A program made the translations under genes and the position numbers. From assembly GCA_900549345.1 (NCBI GenBank), contig UROC01000018.1:1-27393 (forward strand): a stretch of 27,393 nt of DNA. The letters run 5' to 3'. Shown here piece after piece: positions 22,860 to 27,393 of the stretch; position 1 is the stretch's first letter, and each line of letters opens with the position of its first letter. The notes under the pieces were generated by a model. The model ran no database searches. It was not told the DNA's origin and saw only the letters and a list, made by a program, of their open reading frames with translations. The stretch comes from an uncultured Collinsella sp. (GTDB lineage Bacteria > Actinomycetota > Coriobacteriia > Coriobacteriales > Coriobacteriaceae).

Positions 22860-23497
22860 ATGAGAACCGAATCGACACCCGGCGCCCGCGGGCCGGTCTT
22901 CTGCGGGGTCGACACCCACGCCGACTCGCACTGGCTGTGCGTCCTCGACTGGAGGGGCCGCAAGGTCCTGTCCCGCCGGTTCCCCGCCGACGCGGCGGGC
23001 TACGAGGCGCTCGCCGGGGCGATCGCGGCGGCCGGGGAGCCGGCCTGCGTCGCGATGGAGGGGACGTCGTCCTACGGGGCGGGCCTCACCAGGCACCTCG
23101 CGTCGCTGGGGATGCCCGTGCGCGAGGCGCTCTCCCCGGCGAGGATGCAGAGGAGGCGCCCGGGGCAGGGAAAGTGCGACGAGGCGGACGCGGAGAGGGC
23201 CGCCCGCACGGCGATGTCCGGCTCAAAGCTCGGGACCCCCAAGAGCCAGGACGGGTGGGTCGACGGGGTGCGCTGCATGCTCGCGGCGCGCTCCGGGGCG
23301 GTGAAGGCGCGGACCTCGGCGATAAACACCGCGAGGTCGCTGCTCACCACCGCGCCGGAGGGGCTCAGGTCGAGGTTCCGCGGCATGGGAGGGCCGAGGC
23401 TGATGGAGGAGCTCCCCTCCGTGCGCGCCGAGGGCGCGCTGGGCGCTCGGCGCGCTGGCGGACCTGTGGGAGGCGGCGCGCGACGCGGCGCTCGACA
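22860..23497 (+). pseudogene. IS110-family transposase, 5' part (DEDD domain), frameshifted and interrupted
   Basis: The start ATG follows GGAG. The N-terminal RuvC-like DEDD domain is recognisable: GVDTHADSHW (Asp18), VAMEGTSSYG (Glu67) and KCDEADAERAA (Asp107, Asp110), then ARSGAVKARTSAINTARSLL. A frameshift at about 23441-23450 moves the natural continuation (ALADLWEAARDAALD) into another frame. At 23497 the gene is cut by the IS3 element. The second catalytic domain (Transposase_20, with the active serine) is absent from the window. IS110 transposases act with a bridge RNA as recombinases; this copy should be inactive. Confidence 0.85.
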
Positions 23498-23511
23498 TGG
23501 ATTGGCAACAC

Positions 23512-24402
23512 CTATTTGGACGATTCCGGGAGGGACAGCCCCGCTTCCCTGAACTCGACCGGCGACATGTAGCCCAGCGTCGAGTGGATCCTGAAGTTGT
23601 TGTACCAGTGCACGTAGTCCGAGAGCTTGGCCCGTAGCTCGCGCGTCGTGCCGAACGTCTCGCGGTGGACGAGCTCGGCCTTCAGTATCCTGTTGGTCGA
23701 CTCGTCGACGGCGTTGTCGTAGGGGCAGCCCTTGGCCGACAGCGACCTCTCTATGCCGAAGGTCTCGAGCATCAGGTCGATCTCGGCGTTGTCGAACTCG
23801 CTGCCGCGGTCCGTATGGAATACCTCGATGTCCGAGATGGGGAAGGAGACCGTCGCGAACGCCGACTTGACCAGCCGGGCGTCCTTCCTGGGCCCGGCGG
23901 AGTGACCGACGATCTCTCTGTTGTAGAGGTCGACGAGCAGGCAGACGTAGTTCCACGAGGCCCCGACGCGCACGTAGGTCAGGTCGCTGCATATATGGGT
24001 GCGCGGCGCCCTGCCGCCGAAGCCGCGCGCGACGACGTTGGGCACGTCGGCCTCGTTGACCGCCCCGGGGTGCACCTTGAACCTCTTCCTGCCGTATGCG
24101 CTGACCAGGCCGTTCTCCCTCATGATGCGGCAGACCCGGCGCCGGCTGACGGTGACGCCCGACCTCTCGAGCGACGCCTTTATCTTGCGCGAGCCGTACC
24201 GGCCCTTGCTGGCGGCGTGGGCCGCGACCACGGCCGGCGCGGCGGGGTCCGGCGCGTCGGGCCGGTCGGCCCGCGAGCGCATGGAGTAGTACGTCGACCT
24301 CGCGACGCCGAGGAGCCTGCACTGCGCTGATATGGGGTAGCGGCCCTCGTTGGCCGCTATGGCCCTCACTTTCGAGCGTATATCAGCGCCGCTTGTTTTA
24401 AG
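23512..24402 (-). CDS. IS3-family transposase OrfB (integrase catalytic region)
   Basis: About 296 residues in the -1 frame relative to orfA, starting in the overlap near LKTSGADIRSKV. The DDE triad is Asp140 (CSDLTYVR), Asp198 (FHTDRGSEF) and Glu234 (AVDESTNRILKAE), with 35 residues between the last two, the DD35E signature of rve integrases. A C-terminal HWYNNFRIHSTLGYMSPVEF block is typical of the family. There is no good start codon before residue 41, so it is probably made as an OrfAB fusion by -1 frameshifting around CTTAAAAC. The N-terminal HTH_21 region (GVARSTYY, SRRRVCRIMRE) is present. No stop interrupts the frame. Confidence 0.9.
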   Translation of the reverse strand, partial: LKTSGADIRSKVRAIAANEGRYPISAQCRLLGVARSTYYSMRSRADRPDAPDPAAPAVVAAHAASKGRYGSRKIKASLERSGVTVSRRRVCRIMRENGLVSAYGRKRFKVHPGAVNEADVPNVVARGFGGRAPRTHICSDLTYVRVGASWNYVCLLVDLYNREIVGHSAGPRKDARLVKSAFATVSFPISDIEVFHTDRGSEFDNAEIDLMLETFGIERSLSAKGCPYDNAVDESTNRILKAELVHRETFGTTRELRAKLSDYVHWYNNFRIHSTLGYMSPVEFREAGLSLPESSK

Positions 24403-24653
24403 ACGTCGACCTCCATCCGGAGCCTGCGGTTCTCGCGCTCGAGCTCCAGGATCCGGTTCTGCTCGGGCGTGCGGTTGTCCGCGGCGCGCGGCGAGCCGGT
24501 CGCGTTTATCGACTTGATCCACCTCTCCACGGTGCTCTTGCCGAGGTCGTACTCGTCCATGATCTCGCGCTTGGGCTTTCCGGCGTTGTAGAGGTCGACT
24601 ATCTGCCTCTTGAACTCGTCGGTGAAATGCCTCGGGTGCCTGGGGTCCCTCAT
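24366..24653 (-). CDS. IS3-family transposase OrfA (helix-turn-helix protein)
   Basis: The 95-residue protein has an HTH_Tnp_1 domain: HFTDEFKRQIVDLYNAGKP, then EYDLGKSTVERWIK as recognition helix (36-47), and a C-terminal leucine-zipper-like segment (about 66-90, ILELERENRRLRMEVDVLKQ). It binds the element ends and regulates transposition. It begins just inside the right end of the element and overlaps orfB by 37 bases, where the -1 shift is expected. Confidence 0.88.
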   Translation of the reverse strand: MRDPRHPRHFTDEFKRQIVDLYNAGKPKREIMDEYDLGKSTVERWIKSINATGSPRAADNRTPEQNRILELERENRRLRMEVDVLKQAALIYARK

Positions 24654-24714
24654 ATACGGCCCTCCCGTCTCTCGCGCCCCTCCCGGAACTGTCCACATCA
24701 GTGTAGCCAATCCA

Positions 24715-25001
24715 GGGAGGCGTACCGGGCGCTGATGCACCCGCACGAGATCAGGAGGCCCGGGGACGCCTCGGAGCTCGTGGCGGCCAGGCGCGCGGCG
24801 AAGGTCAGCCAGGTGAGGGCGGCGTCCATACTGGGCACCAGCGAGAAGTACATCTCGATGCTGGAGAGGGGCCAAAGGGAGCTCAAGCCCATAAGGAGGG
24901 CCTACGAGGCATGGGTCGAGGCCGGACTTCCGCTCGATTGGGACAGGCGGGCCTTCGAGGCCGAGCGCAAAATGGATTCTAAAAAACACCTTGCCAAATA
25001 G
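24715..25001 (+). pseudogene. IS110-family transposase, 3' part, with XRE-type helix-turn-helix tail
   Basis: The frame resumes right after the IS3 end as REAYRALMHPHEIRRPGD; the AREVY-like start is how IS110 transposases normally end. Here it runs on for about 75 residues into an XRE-type HTH: ELVAARRAAKVSQVRAASIL, GTSEKYISMLERGQRELKP, then EAWVEAGLPLD and a charged tail ending KKHLAK. Joining 23497 to 24715 would put this in frame with ALADLWEAARDAALD. Alternatively it is a separate small regulator gene using the ATG in RALMHPHE (24736). Confidence 0.6.
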
Positions 25002-25025
25002 GAGCCTCTTTGCATGTCCGAGGAC

Positions 25026-25063
25026 GTTCCGGAGAGAAGCCCCCGTCACGCCCCCGGATCCCC
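25026..25063 (-). repeat. Right arm of the 38-bp inverted repeat flanking the IS110 remnant
   Basis: It is the mate of 22534-22571 with one mismatch. It lies 24 bases after the HTH-tail stop and 26 bases downstream of the groEL stop (groEL reads toward it), so it might also once have served as a hairpin in the groEL 3' region. Confidence 0.8.
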
Positions 25064-25089
25064 GGTGGGAGTTCTAGACCTTGTCGGCC

Positions 25090-26727
25090 TTAGTACATAC
25101 CGCCGCCCTGCTGACCAGCGGTAGCAGCAGCGATAGCGTCCTCAAGCTGAGTGTTCTTGGGCACATCGGAGACGGTGGCCTCGGTGATGAGAATCAGGCT
25201 GGCGACAGAAGCAGCGTTCTGCAGGGTGACGCGGCTGACCTTGACGGGGTCGAGGACGCCCATCTCGATCATGTCGCCCCACTCGCCGTTGGCAGAGTTG
25301 AGACCCTGGCCGGCGGGCAGCTCGGCAACCTTGTCGACCACGACAGCGCCCTCAAAACCAGCGTTCTTGGCGATGGTAGCGACCGGAGCAGTCAGAGCCT
25401 TCTTGACGATGTCGACACCGATCTTCTCCTCAGGGTCGTCAAGCTCAACGGCGTCGAGTGCAGGAGCAGCGTCCATGAAGGCGACGCCGCCACCGGCGAC
25501 AATGCCCTCCTCGACAGCAGCGCGGGTAGCCTGCAGAGCGTCCTCGACGCGATGCTTGATCTCCTTGAGCTCGGACTCGGTAGCAGCGCCGACCTTGATG
25601 ACGGCAACGCCACCGGAGAGCTTGGCCAGGCGCTCCTGGAGCTTCTCACGGTCGAAGTCAGAGGTGGTGTTCTCCATCTCGCCCTTAATCTGAGCGATAC
25701 GGGCGTCGATGGCCTCCTTGGAGCCAGCGCCGCCGACGACGACGGTGTTGTCCTTGGAGATGGTGACGGACTTAGCGGTACCGAGCATATCGGCGGTGAT
25801 GTCAGCGACCTTCACGCCCAGCTCGTCCAGGGCAGCCTGGCCACCGGTGAGGACGGCAATGTCCTCGAGGATGCGCTTGCGGCGATCGCCGTAGCCCGGG
25901 GCCTTGACGGCGCAGACGTTGAGGGCGCCACGGATCTTGTTGAGGACCAGGGTAGGCAGAGCCTCGCCGTCGATGTCCTCAGCGATGATGAGCAGGCCAC
26001 GGCCAGCGCGCTGGACAGCCTCGAGAACGGGCATGATGTCCTGAACGCTGGAAATCTTCTGGTCAGTGATGAGGATGTACGGATCCTTCATCACGGCCTC
26101 CATGCGGTCGTTGTCCGTGACGAAGTAAGCGGAGACATAGCCCTTGTCGAACTGCATGCCCTCGACGGTGTCGATGGTGATGTCGAACGTCTGGGAATCC
26201 TCGACGGTGATGACGCCGTCCTTGCCCACGACCTCCATGGCCTCGGCGATCTTCTCGCCGACCTCGGGGTCACCGGCGGAGATGGTACCGACGGAAGCAA
26301 TCTGCTCCTTGGTCTCGACCGGCTTGGCCTGCTTCTTCATCTCGGCGACGGCGGCGTTGACGGCCTTGTCGATGCCGCGACGGATGGCCAGCGGGTTGGC
26401 GCCAGCGGCGACGTTGCGCAGGCCGTCGTTGACGATGGCCTGAGCGAGCAGGGTTGCGGTGGTGGTGCCGTCACCCACGGTGTCGTTGGTCTTGGTGGCG
26501 ACCTCCTTCACCAGCTGGGCACCCATGTTCTCGATGTTGTCCTCGAGCTCAATCTCCTTGGCAACGGAAACGCCGTCGTTGGTGATGGTCGGGGCACCAA
26601 ACGTGCGCTGCAGAGCAACGTAGCGACCCTTGGGGCCCATGGTGACGGTAACGGCGTCGGCCAGAGTGTTGACGCCCTTGGCGAGCTTAGCGCGGGCATC
26701 GGTGTTGAACGTAATGTTCTTTGCCAT
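25090..26727 (-). CDS. groL: Chaperonin GroEL (60 kDa)
   Basis: GroEL forms the double-ring ATP-driven folding chamber with GroES. The 545-residue protein is standard length and starts MAKNITFNTDARAKLAKG. It has TVTMGPKGRYVAL, the ATP-site GDGTTTATLLA (86-96), and the C-terminal Gly/Met tail, shortened to GGGMY. It lies 96 bases after groES with no terminator, as in a classical groESL operon. No hairpin with a T-run follows; the inverted repeat of the island starts 26 bases past the stop. Confidence 0.98.
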   Translation of the reverse strand: MAKNITFNTDARAKLAKGVNTLADAVTVTMGPKGRYVALQRTFGAPTITNDGVSVAKEIELEDNIENMGAQLVKEVATKTNDTVGDGTTTATLLAQAIVNDGLRNVAAGANPLAIRRGIDKAVNAAVAEMKKQAKPVETKEQIASVGTISAGDPEVGEKIAEAMEVVGKDGVITVEDSQTFDITIDTVEGMQFDKGYVSAYFVTDNDRMEAVMKDPYILITDQKISSVQDIMPVLEAVQRAGRGLLIIAEDIDGEALPTLVLNKIRGALNVCAVKAPGYGDRRKRILEDIAVLTGGQAALDELGVKVADITADMLGTAKSVTISKDNTVVVGGAGSKEAIDARIAQIKGEMENTTSDFDREKLQERLAKLSGGVAVIKVGAATESELKEIKHRVEDALQATRAAVEEGIVAGGGVAFMDAAPALDAVELDDPEEKIGVDIVKKALTAPVATIAKNAGFEGAVVVDKVAELPAGQGLNSANGEWGDMIEMGVLDPVKVSRVTLQNAASVASLILITEATVSDVPKNTQLEDAIAAATAGQQGGGMY

Positions 26728-26823
26728 GGTGAGTAATCCTCCAAAAGAAATGTGACTCGCGTCGCCGCTTCCGAGTCCTATGCGACGATCGCGTTCAAAG
26801 ACGAATCAGAGATTCTGACGAGA

Positions 26824-27117
26824 CTAGGCCTCGACGACGGCGTAGATGTCGTCGGCGCGCATGAGCAGATACTTCTCGCCGTCGACCTTGACCTCGTTGC
26901 CACCGAACTTGCCGTAGATGACAACGTCGCCAACCTTGACGTCCATGGGGATGCGCTCACCCTTGTCGTTGACCTTACCGGCGCCCACGGCAACGATGGT
27001 GCCGCGCTGCGGCTTCTCCTGAGCGTTGCTGGCGATGTACAGACCAGAAGCGGTCTTCTGCTCGGCCTCGTCGGGCTTGACCAGGACGCGATCTGCAAGC
27101 GGCTTCAAAGACGACAT
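26824..27117 (-). CDS. groS: Co-chaperonin GroES (10 kDa)
   Basis: GroES caps the GroEL cavity. The 97-residue protein starts MSSLKPLADRVLVKPDEAE, has a mobile loop (about 16-32, EQKTASGLYIASNAQEK) and the conserved VKVGDVVIYGKFGGNEVK. The ATG at 27117 is preceded by an excellent AAAGGAGG; an in-frame ATG 11 codons upstream has no support. It is the first gene of groES-groEL. Confidence 0.97.
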   Translation of the reverse strand: MSSLKPLADRVLVKPDEAEQKTASGLYIASNAQEKPQRGTIVAVGAGKVNDKGERIPMDVKVGDVVIYGKFGGNEVKVDGEKYLLMRADDIYAVVEA

Positions 27118-27138
27118 GCTTGTTTCCTCCTTTGTGGG

Positions 27139-27167
27139 CCGCGCGGTCATGCCGCGCGGGTTAACCC
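27139..27167 (-). promoter_or_regulatory. GC-rich leader hairpin and palindrome in front of groES
   Basis: Two copies of the self-complementary CCGCGCGG (27139-27146, 27152-27159) are spaced by 5 bases and form a very stable hairpin ending 6-7 bases upstream of the AAAGGAGG box. GGGTTAACCC (27158-27167) follows directly. It may affect mRNA stability or ribosome access; function unproven. Confidence 0.45.
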
Positions 27168-27224
27168 TTTTTGTTTGCGTACGCGTTGAATGGTACCCAC
27201 GAATGGCGGGTTATACAACACGGA

Positions 27225-27267
27225 GTCAAAAAATCTTATTTTTTGGCACTTAGATTTTCTGAATGCC
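27225..27267 (-). promoter_or_regulatory. Two adjacent dyads in the groES upstream region, candidate operator
   Basis: 27225-27247 is a 10-bp stem (GTCAAAAAAT/ATTTTTTGGC, one G-U). 27245-27267 is a dyad GGCACTTAGA-TTT-TCTGAATGCC. Neither matches CIRCE (TTAGCACTC-N9-GAGTGCTAA) or the HspR HAIR element. No convincing -35/-10 pair is seen, though TATAAC lies at about 27209-27214. Confidence 0.35.
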
Positions 27268-27348
27268 GGGGGATAACTTAGCGATGCCTCCCGTGTGGCT
27301 CCGGAGGGGCGGGGCATAAGGTTTCCTGCTCGGGCAGTCCTGCTCGCA

Positions 27349-27373
27349 CGAAGGCCACATTAAGTGGCCTTCG
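27349..27373. other. Perfect 10-bp hairpin near the right edge
   Basis: CGAAGGCCAC and GTGGCCTTCG flank a 5-base loop. No T-run follows on either strand inside the window. It may belong to a transcription unit beyond the edge. The 150 bases from here to the groES leader hold no gene. Confidence 0.45.
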
Positions 27374-27393
27374 GCTCGTGCGGAACTCGCGAT

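Larger units (their letters stand above)
23498..24714 (-). mobile_element. IS3-family insertion sequence (1217 bp)
   Basis: The ends start TGGATTGGC and form 37-bp imperfect inverted repeats (23498-23534 and 24678-24714, 31 of 37 matching), with the TG...CA termini usual in IS3. It contains two overlapping frames, orfA and orfB, read on the minus strand. Flanking bases (ACA left, GGG right) show no target duplication. The element looks complete and possibly active. Confidence 0.88.

Noticed and set aside
25081..26736. Plus-strand open frame of 551 codons over groEL
   Set aside because: Antisense to groEL, Leu/Asp/Gly/Val-rich, no ribosome-binding site or homology that I recognise.
27118..27393. 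CIRCE or HAIR heat-shock element
   Set aside because: I looked for TTAGCACTC/GAGTGCTAA and CTTGAGT/ACTCAAG arms; only partial similarity (GCACTTAG) is present.
1..27393. CRISPR array, rRNA genes, prophage or toxin-antitoxin module
   Set aside because: No regularly spaced direct repeats, no rRNA sequence and no phage structural genes were seen. The HTH tail at 24715-25001 resembles an antitoxin but has no toxin partner.

Overview
The window reads as chromosomal DNA from a high-GC Gram-positive bacterium of the Coriobacteriia, most likely Collinsella or a close relative. That placement is inferred from gene content, codon use, an L-lysine-type MurE and the mix of Firmicutes-like neighbourhoods (veg-ispE) with high GC; no marker gene in the window proves it. 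Apart from one tRNA and the interrupted transposon remnant, all genes lie on the minus strand, so the text below follows transcription from right to left.

Right end (25.1-27.4 kb): the groES-groEL chaperonin operon with a structured leader and a dyad-symmetric candidate operator, but no textbook CIRCE. Next (22.4-25.1 kb) is an accessory island. It is an IS110-family transposase gene with an unusual C-terminal XRE-type helix-turn-helix tail, frameshifted, with its second catalytic domain missing and an intact-looking IS3-family element (1217 bp, DD35E, orfA/orfB) in its place. The whole assembly is bracketed by a near-perfect 38-bp inverted repeat.

Middle right (17.9-22.4 kb): an FMN riboswitch followed by an operon for an ECF riboflavin transporter (RibU, a fused EcfA-EcfA' ATPase, EcfT). 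The operon continues without a terminator into two paralogous FMN-binding split-barrel proteins, so flavin uptake and probable flavin users share one flavin sensor. A strong hairpin ends it. Then (12.7-17.7 kb) comes the arginine operon argC-argJ-argB-argD. Its promoter overlaps two ArgR-type boxes spaced by exactly 3 bp, and it ends at a terminator.

Middle (12.2-12.7 kb): a plus-strand tRNA-Val(TAC) with its own terminator, a tRNA T-arm fragment in opposite orientation, and an AT-rich ~215-bp element with 25-bp imperfect terminal inverted repeats (MITE-like). Left of this lie asnB, murE (L-lysine/ornithine-type motifs), a HAD phosphatase, and the murI-rph-rdgB-dtd cluster of cell-wall precursor supply, tRNA processing and housecleaning enzymes. 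veg-ispE, tRNA-Pro(CGG), tatA, greA and lysS follow. LysS carries a C-terminal MetRS/Trbp111-type tRNA-binding domain. Most transcription units end at recognisable hairpin terminators.
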